Positions 44,470-52,892 of a stretch of DNA of 64,000 nucleotides are shown in pieces. The position numbers and the translations under genes are program-made. The stretch lies in NCBI GenBank assembly GCA_902520485.1, contig CABYNZ010000001.1, forward strand, positions 1-64,000, in the 5' to 3' direction. Position 1 is the first letter of the stretch. Each line of letters begins with the position of its first letter. The DNA comes from an uncultured Prochlorococcus sp. (lineage in GTDB: Bacteria > Cyanobacteriota > Cyanobacteriia > PCC-6307 > Cyanobiaceae). The notes below the pieces were generated by a model. The model did no database searches. It was not told the origin of the DNA and saw nothing but the letters and a program-made list of their open reading frames with translations.

Positions 44470-45873
44470 CTAAACATAAAGATCAGCCCTAGGATAGCCA
44501 ATTCTCTTTTGTCTATCTATTCTACTCTTATAAAGAGCCTGCCAAAGTGCACTTAAAAGCAAAAGGATACCAAGTCTACCTACAAACATTCCGATAATAA
44601 GAATAAATTGGCCGAAATGATTTAATTTAGCAGTTAATCCGATATCAAAACCAACAGTTGCAAATGCAGATATGCAGGTGAACAGAATTTCTAGGAATGT
44701 GAAAGATTCTTTCTTAACAAAAGTATTTGTTGTACTTAGCAACATTGCCATTAAAAGAACAAAAAGCAAAGATCCAACTGTAATTCCAACTGCCTTTAGG
44801 ATAACTTTATCTGAAATTAATCTATTACTAATAATTACATCTTTCTGACCTCTTAAAGTTGATCTTGTTGCAGCCATTAAAGCAATAAATGTAGTTGTTT
44901 TTATGCCCCCACCAGTACCTCCAGTACTCGCTCCAATAAACATCAAAGTCATTAATAACAATAGGCCAGTATCTGATATGGAGTTCAAGGAGATTGGATA
45001 ATTTGTAAAGCCTGCAGTTCTTGCACTTATTGTCTCAAAGAGTGATGACAATAACCGTTCAAACAAATTCAAATCATTAAAAAATTGACTATTAAGCAAT
45101 GATTCAGTGATAAAGAATCCGAATGATCCAAACAATATTAGAGATAAACTTGTCCTAATAACTAGTCTGGAATGAAGGCTTAATTTTTTATAAGAAAGAT
45201 TTTTTTTATTACTCCAAATATCATCAATAACCCGCCAGCCCAATCCACCCATAACAATGAGAAAAACAAAAATACAATTCACCAAATAATTTGTTCTATA
45301 GTCTTGAAGACTATTTGACATTAAAGAAAATCCTGCATTGTTATATGCAGATATGCTGTGAAAAATCGAGGACCATAGTCTTTCCCAATTATTTTGAATG
45401 TCTACAAATCCAAAAGAATATAAAACAATTGCGCCTAAGGATATGATACTAATCGCTGTTATGGCAATGCTTTGAAAAGTTCGACCAATTCCTCCAACTC
45501 CAAATTCATCTAGTGTCTTTCCTTTGTCTAATCTAGTTCTTAGCTTTGTCCCCTTTACAACAAACCCTTGTAAAAATGTTGTAATGGCCATTAATCCTAG
45601 ACCACCTGATAAAAGCATAAATGCCAAGAAAACTTGTCCAAAGAAATTTAAATCAACACCAACATCTATTATGGTTAAACCAGTTACGGTTATAGCAGAA
45701 GTTGATGTAAAAAATGCTTCCCACAAACCAACCTTTGAAGATGAACATATTGGAGAGCTCAAAATTAAAGTTCCAAGGCAAATAATAAATAAACCTGTAA
45801 CAATAGTAAATTGAGGTACAGATAGCTTTTTGTAAGCATCTTTTAACTTATAAACCTTACTTGTGAATTTCAC
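44470..45873 (-). CDS. Potassium transporter membrane subunit TrkH/KtrB
   Basis: A 467-residue membrane protein of the TrkH/KtrB superfamily. Four P-loop filter segments with conserved Gly are visible: SAITVTGLT, SAYNNAGFSL, SARTAGFTN and SAFATVGFD, with the GASTGGTGGG stretch near the third pore. It is the K+ or Na+/K+ uptake channel of the system whose regulator is the next gene. The upstream permease gene ends four bases before its start, so the three form one minus-strand operon. Confidence 0.92.
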   Translation of the reverse strand: MKFTSKVYKLKDAYKKLSVPQFTIVTGLFIICLGTLILSSPICSSSKVGLWEAFFTSTSAITVTGLTIIDVGVDLNFFGQVFLAFMLLSGGLGLMAITTFLQGFVVKGTKLRTRLDKGKTLDEFGVGGIGRTFQSIAITAISIISLGAIVLYSFGFVDIQNNWERLWSSIFHSISAYNNAGFSLMSNSLQDYRTNYLVNCIFVFLIVMGGLGWRVIDDIWSNKKNLSYKKLSLHSRLVIRTSLSLILFGSFGFFITESLLNSQFFNDLNLFERLLSSLFETISARTAGFTNYPISLNSISDTGLLLLMTLMFIGASTGGTGGGIKTTTFIALMAATRSTLRGQKDVIISNRLISDKVILKAVGITVGSLLFVLLMAMLLSTTNTFVKKESFTFLEILFTCISAFATVGFDIGLTAKLNHFGQFILIIGMFVGRLGILLLLSALWQALYKSRIDRQKRIGYPRADLYV

Positions 45874-45877
45874 GATA

Positions 45878-47686
45878 TTACCCGTAATTTAAAATTATCA
45901 ATGCTGGCACCGTAAATGACATTATAAGTGTTAATCCAGCTCCATATTTTGCGATATCTAAAAATCTATATCTTCCAGGACCATAAACCATTAAATTTGT
46001 TTGATAACCCATTGGAGTTAAGAAAGATTGACTTGCACCGAATAAAACAAGCATTATTAAAGCGCCTGCTGAAATTTCTAAAACATTGGAGAATTCAATA
46101 GCAACAGGCAAAATTAAAGCAACCGAAGCAGCATTACTTATAAATTGCGTAAGAATAACTGTAGATACAAAAATTACGACTAGGGCAAAATAAAGAGGCA
46201 TTCCATTAAGGGCAAAATTTAGATTGACTGCGATTAAATCTGCTAATCCTGTTACCTGCATAGCTACACTAAAACATGATAATGATCCCAGTAATAAAAT
46301 GACGTCTAGCCTAATTGATTTTTGTATTTCTGCAGGTCTTAAACATCCACAAGCGACCATGGCAATTACTGCTAAAAGGACTGAACCTACTAATGGAATA
46401 TTAGAAATAGAAGGCAAAACCAACATTCCTATTGCAATTCCAATCGATATAGGTTTTTTTATCAAGAAAGGTAAATCCTCTTCGAATTGATTTAAAATAA
46501 GCAAATCATTACTAGCTTGCAAACCTCTTATTGAATCTAACGGTGCTTGCAATAATAAAACATCTCCAGCCCTTAAAACAGCTTGGCCTAACCTCTCCTG
46601 CACAGTTTGTTGTCCTCTTCTTAGTGCCAAAACTGTTGCATTATGACGCTGTCTAAATCTTAATTCTCTCAAACTTGCACCTGCTAAAGTTGAGCCAGCT
46701 GGTAACAATGCTTCAAAGGTCTTAGTACCCTCATCATCTGAGAAAACATTAGTGCCATCGAAAGATGTTTTGTTTTCGCCTAACAAAATGGTGTGTTCCT
46801 GCTGCAGTCTAAATAAATCTGCCCTTGTAACACGGATTATTAATCTATCATCCGGTTCAATCTTTCTATCGGCCAAAGGAGGAAGAATAACTTTTCCATC
46901 TCGTTGCAATTCCAGAACATCAACGTCAAACCTTCTTTGTAATCTACTATTTCTGACAGATTGTCCAACTAATTCTGAAGTAGAGGGAATAGTAACTTCA
47001 GTAAAGTATATATTCATATCACCATTTTTAATAAATTCCTTATCTCTTCCTCTATCTGGCAAAAGCACATCAGAAACTAAAATCATATAGGTTGTACCTA
47101 TAAGCCATACAGGAATTCCGATTGAGGTCAAACTAAATAATTCCAAAGCTCCGTAACCTAATTGTTGACTAATATCGCTTACAAGGAGATTGACTGAGCT
47201 ACCCAATAATGTCAGGGTTCCACCTAGTAAAGTAGCAAAAGAAAGAGGTAATAAAACTTTTGATGGTGATATATTTCTACGCTCGCACCAACCTTCAATT
47301 AAAGGTAACAAAGATGCTACTACTGGCGTATTAGGTACAATTCCAGATATTGGAGCAATCAAAAAAGCTAATAAAGAAATTAATTTCCTTGGCGTTCTAA
47401 TACCGTCAGAAGAAATCAATTCTCTTACTCTGTCTAGAGCACCACTTTTAAATAATGCAGAAGAAACTGCAAACAAACCCATAAGAGTAATTAAGGATGG
47501 GCTACCAAATCCAGCTAAAGCTTTTTCAGGCGAAAGAACCCCTGTAGCTATAAATATTCCAACACATAACAAACCAGTCAATTCCGGTGCAATAGTATTT
47601 TTAATAAACAAAATTATTGACATTATTAAAACAACTACCGTTATAAACGCATCAAAATTATTACTAACTACTGCAATTAAATTCAT
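45878..47686 (-). CDS. SLC13/DASS-type anion permease with two TrkA_C domains
   Basis: A 602-residue membrane protein of the divalent anion:Na+ symporter superfamily. It has an N-terminal membrane half (GFGSPSLITLMGLFAVSS), two soluble TrkA_C domains in the middle (about 205-380, with VLELQRDGKVILPPLADRKIEPDD and ALRRGQQTVQ), and a C-terminal membrane half. The layout resembles Chlamydomonas SAC1-like and cyanobacterial sulfate or anion transport proteins. The substrate is inferred only at family level. It is first in an operon with the Trk/Ktr genes, and the regulatory domain type is shared. Confidence 0.85.
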   Translation of the reverse strand: MNLIAVVSNNFDAFITVVVLIMSIILFIKNTIAPELTGLLCVGIFIATGVLSPEKALAGFGSPSLITLMGLFAVSSALFKSGALDRVRELISSDGIRTPRKLISLLAFLIAPISGIVPNTPVVASLLPLIEGWCERRNISPSKVLLPLSFATLLGGTLTLLGSSVNLLVSDISQQLGYGALELFSLTSIGIPVWLIGTTYMILVSDVLLPDRGRDKEFIKNGDMNIYFTEVTIPSTSELVGQSVRNSRLQRRFDVDVLELQRDGKVILPPLADRKIEPDDRLIIRVTRADLFRLQQEHTILLGENKTSFDGTNVFSDDEGTKTFEALLPAGSTLAGASLRELRFRQRHNATVLALRRGQQTVQERLGQAVLRAGDVLLLQAPLDSIRGLQASNDLLILNQFEEDLPFLIKKPISIGIAIGMLVLPSISNIPLVGSVLLAVIAMVACGCLRPAEIQKSIRLDVILLLGSLSCFSVAMQVTGLADLIAVNLNFALNGMPLYFALVVIFVSTVILTQFISNAASVALILPVAIEFSNVLEISAGALIMLVLFGASQSFLTPMGYQTNLMVYGPGRYRFLDIAKYGAGLTLIMSFTVPALIILNYG

Positions 47687-47735
47687 ACGAAACTTATTTA
47701 ACTCAATATACCCAAAAACAATATTTCAAAAAAGT

Positions 47736-48929
47736 TTAATTGAAATTATCCTTTTTCAGAAACTTTTTAAAAATAGATTTTTTTTGGAATATCCATGAAG
47801 ATGCAGATTTTAAGCTTTCAGTCATATCTGGTAACTTGGAAGCATATATAAGTCTTCTTGCCTCAAAAGCCAATTTCCCAGATAAAGTAACTCCAAGCCC
47901 AGAAATTGAAGCTTCTCCTATTCCTAAACTAATCATTTCACCATTATCTTTAAATTCAAAAGGTAAAGGATCCTTTCCTTGAATTAAAAGTTCTAAATTT
48001 TTAGCCAAATGCTTTCCTTCCTGCATAGCGACCTGAGCAGTTATAGGTAAATCCTCCAATCCTTCAATAACTGAAATATCGCCAATAGCAAAACAGTTTT
48101 TATATTTTTCTATTTGCAAATTATTATTAACTAAAATTCGTCCAAATTTTTTTGCTATTTGATCAGTTTCTAAGTAAGACAAATTAGGTTTAACACCTGC
48201 AGTCCAAATAACAATATCTTTATCCAAGGAAGTTATTCCATCCTCACTAGAAATAGAAATCTTAGTTTCTGAGACATCATTAACTATGGAATTCAAAAGA
48301 ACCTTGATTTTTCTTTTTTCTAATGCCATCTCTGCTTGTTCTCTATTAAAGATTTTGTTTTTATTAAGGATTTCGTTTGATTTTTCTATTACATTAATTT
48401 CAAATTGGTCTGCAAATATATCTTTTATTTTGCATGCCAACTCGATGCCAGAGGGACCACCTCCAACTATGAATAACTTTTTATGAAACACAGTATCTTG
48501 TGATTTTTTTAAAAAAGAATTTAATTTATTTAAATCGTGAACATCATTAAAAAAATAACAATTTTCATCTACACCTTTTATAAAAAGACTATTTGAAATA
48601 GATCCTGTACAGATAACGAGATACTGATAACTTAATTTTAAATCGTCACTAAATTCAAGAATATTTTCTTCGAAGGAAATCTTGGTTAAACAATTTCTTA
48701 AAAAAGTTATACCCGCATCAGAAAAAATTTTTGCAAATTTTGGGGTGGCTTCCCAACTTCTTATTTCTTTACTTAAAACTTCATACATTAAAGGTTTAAA
48801 TATAAAATTAGTTTCAGAATCAACTACAAGAATCGGTAAAGAAGGATTAAGATTCTTTAAATTCAAAGCTAATGTCATACCTGCGAAACCTGCTCCAACT
48901 ATTACTATTGGTTTTTGTATTGATTTCAT
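47736..48929 (-). CDS. Type II NADH dehydrogenase (Ndb-like)
   Basis: A single-subunit flavoprotein that transfers electrons from NAD(P)H to quinone without pumping. The 397-residue chain has an FAD motif (GAGFAGMTLAL) at the start and a second dinucleotide motif (VGGGPSGIELACKI) near residue 155, followed by TAGVKPN and CFAIGDIS. It belongs with NdbA/B/C proteins. It may set redox balance at the thylakoid or cytoplasmic membrane. It is followed by a gap of about 50 bases to the anion permease gene, on the same strand. Confidence 0.88.
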   Translation of the reverse strand: MKSIQKPIVIVGAGFAGMTLALNLKNLNPSLPILVVDSETNFIFKPLMYEVLSKEIRSWEATPKFAKIFSDAGITFLRNCLTKISFEENILEFSDDLKLSYQYLVICTGSISNSLFIKGVDENCYFFNDVHDLNKLNSFLKKSQDTVFHKKLFIVGGGPSGIELACKIKDIFADQFEINVIEKSNEILNKNKIFNREQAEMALEKRKIKVLLNSIVNDVSETKISISSEDGITSLDKDIVIWTAGVKPNLSYLETDQIAKKFGRILVNNNLQIEKYKNCFAIGDISVIEGLEDLPITAQVAMQEGKHLAKNLELLIQGKDPLPFEFKDNGEMISLGIGEASISGLGVTLSGKLAFEARRLIYASKLPDMTESLKSASSWIFQKKSIFKKFLKKDNFN

Positions 48930-49024
48930 TAGATAAATATTGTTATGCGTAAATGTATTATTAAACTATACGAATAATTTTTAAATTGAGCGAAATAAAA
49001 TTAAACTCATAACCAAACTGAATA

Positions 49025-49747
49025 ATGATTGAAAAAATCCAAAAAGATATTCAAACCAAGTTGAGGAAACATAATCAAGAGTTAGTAGATATGAAGCCTC
49101 AAGAAATGCTTACATGGGGTTATGAAAAGTTTGATAATCAATTTGCTATTACTACAAGTTTTGGTATACAGTCATCAGTCCTCTTAGATATGGTCTGTAA
49201 ATTACGTCTACAAAAAAAAATGAAAATATTTTGGATAGATACAGGTTACCTTCCTCAAGAAACATACCATTATGCTGAAAAGCTTATTAATAATTTATCC
49301 TTAGAAGTTGAAGTTCTGCAAAGTGAATTATCTCCAGCAAGAATGGAGGCCAAATACGGAAAACTTTGGGAAACAAATAAAGAGAGTGATTTAGATAAGT
49401 ATCATGAATTGAGAAAGATAAAACCTTTAGAAAATGGTCTAGAAAAATATGATATTTTCTGCTGGGCAAGTGGTGTTAGATCAAGTCAAACAGAAAATAG
49501 AAACAAAATGAAATTCCTAGACTTAATTCGTCAAAGACTCTCTTTAAGACCTTTATTAAATTGGACAAATAGAGATATTTTTTATTATATGGAAGAGAAT
49601 AATTTACCTGCTCATCCACTTTTTATCAAAGGTTATTCTTCGGTAGGAGATTGGCATTCAAGCAGTCCCGATGGTATTGAGACAAAGGGCAGAGATACAA
49701 GATTTAGGGGAATTAAACAAGAATGTGGAATACACACTAATAATTAA
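49025..49747 (+). CDS. cysH: Phosphoadenylyl-sulfate reductase CysH (PAPS type)
   Basis: Reduces PAPS to sulfite using thioredoxin. The 240-residue protein has the SFGIQSSVLLDM loop, the RKIKPL block and the C-terminal catalytic ECGIHTNN. The CC pairs that bind a [4Fe-4S] cluster in APS reductases are absent around RKIKPL, so it is the iron-free PAPS type. Divergent from the type II NADH dehydrogenase gene. coaX follows 15 bases later. Confidence 0.94.
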   Translation: MIEKIQKDIQTKLRKHNQELVDMKPQEMLTWGYEKFDNQFAITTSFGIQSSVLLDMVCKLRLQKKMKIFWIDTGYLPQETYHYAEKLINNLSLEVEVLQSELSPARMEAKYGKLWETNKESDLDKYHELRKIKPLENGLEKYDIFCWASGVRSSQTENRNKMKFLDLIRQRLSLRPLLNWTNRDIFYYMEENNLPAHPLFIKGYSSVGDWHSSSPDGIETKGRDTRFRGIKQECGIHTNN

Positions 49748-49762
49748 ATTGATCATAGAACA

Positions 49763-50449
49763 ATGGTCTCAGATATAAATTTTTTATTAGTAGGCAATAG
49801 TAGGCTTCATTGGGCAAAATATTCTAAAAATCAATCTAAATTCTTCCATACCAAAAAAGAGCAAAAAGTTCCCGGAAATATTGATCTTGATCAATTAATT
49901 TGGGCTTCTGTAGGAAAACTACCAAATTTATTACTGAAAAAAGAAAATGAAATAAAAACTAAAGATATTCATTTATCAAATCTTCCTGATTATTTTGGAG
50001 TTGATAGAGCTCTTGCTTGTATTGCAGCTTTAAAAATTATTGAAAATCCTTTCAAAAAAGATTTGCTTATTGCAGATTTTGGAACAATAGTATCAATAAC
50101 AAAATTGAATTCAAATGGTTCTATTATTGGAGGTCAACTTATTCCAGGTTTTTTAACGCAATTAAAATCAATGGAACAAAATACAAAAAATCTTAAAGTT
50201 CCAAAAAAATATGAAGTTCCTACAAAAGATTTTTTGATTAATACAGAAGAAGCAATTTTAAAAGGAGTAATCAACTCTCTTACTGGAGTGATTCATAGTT
50301 TATTCAATCCCGAAAAGGATCTTTTAATAAGTTGTGGAGGAGACTCTAAATTCATAACAAAATCTCTAAAAATGAACAAAAAACATATAATAATTGCTCC
50401 TAATTTGGTTATGGAGGGAATGATTATTCACCACCTGTCAGTCAAATAA
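49763..50449 (+). CDS. coaX: Type III pantothenate kinase CoaX
   Basis: First enzyme of CoA synthesis. The 228-residue protein begins with the loop LLVGNSRLHWA, then GVDRALACIAA, ADFGTIVSI and GGQLIPGF, characteristic of the CoaX actin-like ATPase fold. It differs from CoaA, and no other pantothenate kinase is seen. It follows cysH on the same strand and directly abuts the convergent bcp gene. Confidence 0.92.
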   Translation: MVSDINFLLVGNSRLHWAKYSKNQSKFFHTKKEQKVPGNIDLDQLIWASVGKLPNLLLKKENEIKTKDIHLSNLPDYFGVDRALACIAALKIIENPFKKDLLIADFGTIVSITKLNSNGSIIGGQLIPGFLTQLKSMEQNTKNLKVPKKYEVPTKDFLINTEEAILKGVINSLTGVIHSLFNPEKDLLISCGGDSKFITKSLKMNKKHIIIAPNLVMEGMIIHHLSVK

Positions 50450-50917
50450 TTAGCTTAAACCAAGGTCTGCAATTATATGATCAGCCATTATTGCTGCTTT
50501 TACCTTTAAGTAAATTTTTTCGATGTTACCTTCAGTATCGATCAAAAAAGTATTTCTCATCATTCCCATGTATTCTTTTCCCATGAATTTCTTAAGTCCA
50601 TAGCTATCGTAATCAGAAGAAACTTTAAAAGGTTCAGAATCAGTTAAAAGAATAAAAGGTAAATTAAATTTTTCTATAAACTTTTGATGAGAGGAGGCAT
50701 TATCTTTACTAATACCAAGAACAACAATATTATTTTTTTGGAGTAAATCCCAATTCTCTTTAAAATTACATGCTTCTTTAGTACATCCAGGAGTATTATC
50801 TTTTGGATAAAAATATAGTATTATTCTTTTACCTTTAAAATCAGTAAGAGAAACTTCTTTCTCAAAAGAATCTTTTAATTTAAATTCTGGTGCTTTGTCG
50901 CCAACCTTAAGAGCCAT
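50450..50917 (-). CDS. bcp: Peroxiredoxin Q/Bcp
   Basis: Thiol peroxidase for hydroperoxides. I start at the ATG at 50917, giving 155 residues from MALKVGDKAPEFKLKDSF; an upstream extension is hydrophobic and unlike the family. The peroxidatic Cys is in DNTPGCTKEACNF, with a second Cys five residues later, as in atypical two-Cys PrxQ. Its start codon shares one base with the start of the divergent PPTase gene. Confidence 0.93.
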   Translation of the reverse strand: MALKVGDKAPEFKLKDSFEKEVSLTDFKGKRIILYFYPKDNTPGCTKEACNFKENWDLLQKNNIVVLGISKDNASSHQKFIEKFNLPFILLTDSEPFKVSSDYDSYGLKKFMGKEYMGMMRNTFLIDTEGNIEKIYLKVKAAIMADHIIADLGLS

Positions 50918-51573
50918 TGAAATTATTAAATGAGTATGAATATAAAATACCAAAAATTTGGTTTTATGAGATTAAAGGTGTGCAAGATGTCGCAACGGCA
51001 GATGAAATTAAAACTGCAAAAAATTTATCAAGTTCAAGATCAAAAATTTTTTTAGAAACAAGAGCTTACTTACGACAATCACTTTCAACACTGTTTGATT
51101 TAGACCCTCTGGAAATTCCGATTAATGCTCATCCTGGAGAACCTCCAAGTTTACCCTCAGGTATGGGAAATATAAGTTTAAGTCATTGTAAAGATGCCAT
51201 GACTATAGTCTGGCATAAAAGCAAAATAGGGATAGATATTGAGAGAACAGATAGAGATTTTAACTATTTAAAAATTGCAGAAAAATATTTTTTTCATACC
51301 AATAAATCAAACCATAATAATTATCTGACAAAAAATATGATATTAAAACAATGGTGCGCAGTTGAAGCGGCTATTAAATGGGATCATGGAAAATTAGCTA
51401 AAGACATTAACCATTGGCAATTATATGACAAGCCAAAAAAGTTAATTCATAAGAAGAAAAACATACATTTAAATTATTCACAGATGAACTTCCATAATTG
51501 GACTATCGCTTTAGCCTACGAAGAAAAAAATTCTTTTAATCCTGAGATTATTTGTTGTTCGAAAATTTTTTAG
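50917..51573 (+). CDS. Sfp-type 4'-phosphopantetheinyl transferase
   Basis: Activates carrier proteins by attaching phosphopantetheine from CoA. The 218-residue protein starts at TTG and has the acceptor blocks GNISLSHCKDAM, IGIDIERTDR (metal-binding Asp-Ile-Glu) and WCAVEAAIKWDHGKL. It is the Sfp/HetI type, not AcpS. No NRPS or PKS gene is in the window, so fatty-acid ACP is the probable client. The start overlaps bcp by one base and the end overlaps rarA by four bases. Confidence 0.88.
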   Translation: MKLLNEYEYKIPKIWFYEIKGVQDVATADEIKTAKNLSSSRSKIFLETRAYLRQSLSTLFDLDPLEIPINAHPGEPPSLPSGMGNISLSHCKDAMTIVWHKSKIGIDIERTDRDFNYLKIAEKYFFHTNKSNHNNYLTKNMILKQWCAVEAAIKWDHGKLAKDINHWQLYDKPKKLIHKKKNIHLNYSQMNFHNWTIALAYEEKNSFNPEIICCSKIF

Positions 51574-52859
51574 TTTTCTTTCCTTCTAAGCAGTTCTTCA
51601 TATTGAGTTTTTTCCCATCCATTATTATTTGGTTCCCATATTTTTAAACCTCTTAAAGATTGAGGAAGATATTCTTGTGCGACCCAATTACCTGGATAAT
51701 TATGAGGATTCACATAACTATTAGAATTATTTTTTAAGTGAAGTGGAACATCAAAAGCATTGGTAGATTTGATAGTTTCAATTGCTTTAAAAATACTTTT
51801 CGTACTATTACTTTTTGGAGACATAGCCAAATATAAAGAAGCCTGCGTTAAAAAATATAATCCTTCTGGAAAACCAACTCTATCAAACGCATCACAACAG
51901 GATTGTACAACTACGATAGCATTAGGATCAGCTATTCCAATATCTTCACTGGCAGATATAAGAAGTCTTCTAAAAATAAAATTAGGATCTTCACCAGCCT
52001 CGAGCATATTCGCAAGCCAGAATAAACTCGCATCTGGATCAGAACCTCTTATGGACTTGATAAAGGCACTTATTACATCGTAATGATTTTGACCATTTTT
52101 ATCGTAAACAATATTTTTCTTTTGAATTGCATCCTCTGCTATTGAGAGATTAATCTTGATTTCTTTAGCATCATTTTCAGCAGTTGTTTCTATGGCCATC
52201 TCTAGCGCATTGATTAATGTTCTTGCATCACCGCCAGAAAATTTAACTAAATGACTGATAGCATCTTGAGTTAAATAAACCTTTTTTGAATCTTTTTTTT
52301 TATGGTAGTGCGTTATTACTTTTTGTATTATTTTCTGCAAATCATTTTCTGACAAAGGAAGTAATGTAAAAATACGAGACCTACTAACAAGCGCTTTATT
52401 AACAGCAAAGAAAGGGTTTTCAGTTGTAGCACCAATAAAAGTTATCGTTCCATTTTCTATTGAGGGTAATAAAGCGTCTTGCTGAACTGATGTAAATCTA
52501 TGAACCTCATCGATAAATAAAATTGTTTTTCTTTTTGAATTTATTAATCTATCTTTTGCATTAGCGATTTCATTTCTTAATTCTTTAACACTTGATAATA
52601 CTGCATTTAACTTTATTAATTTTGAACGAGTATTAAAGGAAATAATTTCAATTAGAGTAGTTTTTCCAACACCAGGAGGGCCAGAAAAAATAAAATTACT
52701 AATTTTATCGTTTAATATTGCACTTCTCAAAAGCGAATTCTCATTAAGGATTGGTTGTTGACCAAAAAAATCTTCCAAAGTCTTTGGTCTTAATTTATCC
52801 GCCAAAGGTGCATTATTTTCTATTTGAGAATAATTAGTAAATAAATTTTCTGAATGCAT
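51570..52859 (-). CDS. rarA: Replication-associated recombination protein RarA (MgsA)
   Basis: AAA+ ATPase that acts at stalled replication forks. The 429-residue protein has Walker A GPPGVGKTTL, Walker B LFIDEVHRFTS, sensor 1 GATTENPFF, sensor 2 with GGDARTLINALE and the C-terminal tetramerisation domain. The block DKLRPKTLEDFFGQ near the N-terminus is typical. Length is normal. It is convergent with the PPTase gene and followed downstream on the plus strand by it. Confidence 0.94.
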   Translation of the reverse strand: MHSENLFTNYSQIENNAPLADKLRPKTLEDFFGQQPILNENSLLRSAILNDKISNFIFSGPPGVGKTTLIEIISFNTRSKLIKLNAVLSSVKELRNEIANAKDRLINSKRKTILFIDEVHRFTSVQQDALLPSIENGTITFIGATTENPFFAVNKALVSRSRIFTLLPLSENDLQKIIQKVITHYHKKKDSKKVYLTQDAISHLVKFSGGDARTLINALEMAIETTAENDAKEIKINLSIAEDAIQKKNIVYDKNGQNHYDVISAFIKSIRGSDPDASLFWLANMLEAGEDPNFIFRRLLISASEDIGIADPNAIVVVQSCCDAFDRVGFPEGLYFLTQASLYLAMSPKSNSTKSIFKAIETIKSTNAFDVPLHLKNNSNSYVNPHNYPGNWVAQEYLPQSLRGLKIWEPNNNGWEKTQYEELLRRKEN

Positions 52860-52892
52860 ATAAATAAAATCAAAAAATCATTACTTTAAATT

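Noticed and set aside
44083..44556. Plus-strand frame of 157 codons opposite the TrkA/KtrA gene
   Set aside because: It is rich in Phe, Tyr, Cys and Ser as expected for an antisense shadow, and the KtrA and KtrB genes on the minus strand explain the region.
47190..47798. Plus-strand frame of 202 codons opposite the SLC13-like permease
   Set aside because: Antisense to a clear membrane protein gene; no motif or promoter supports it.
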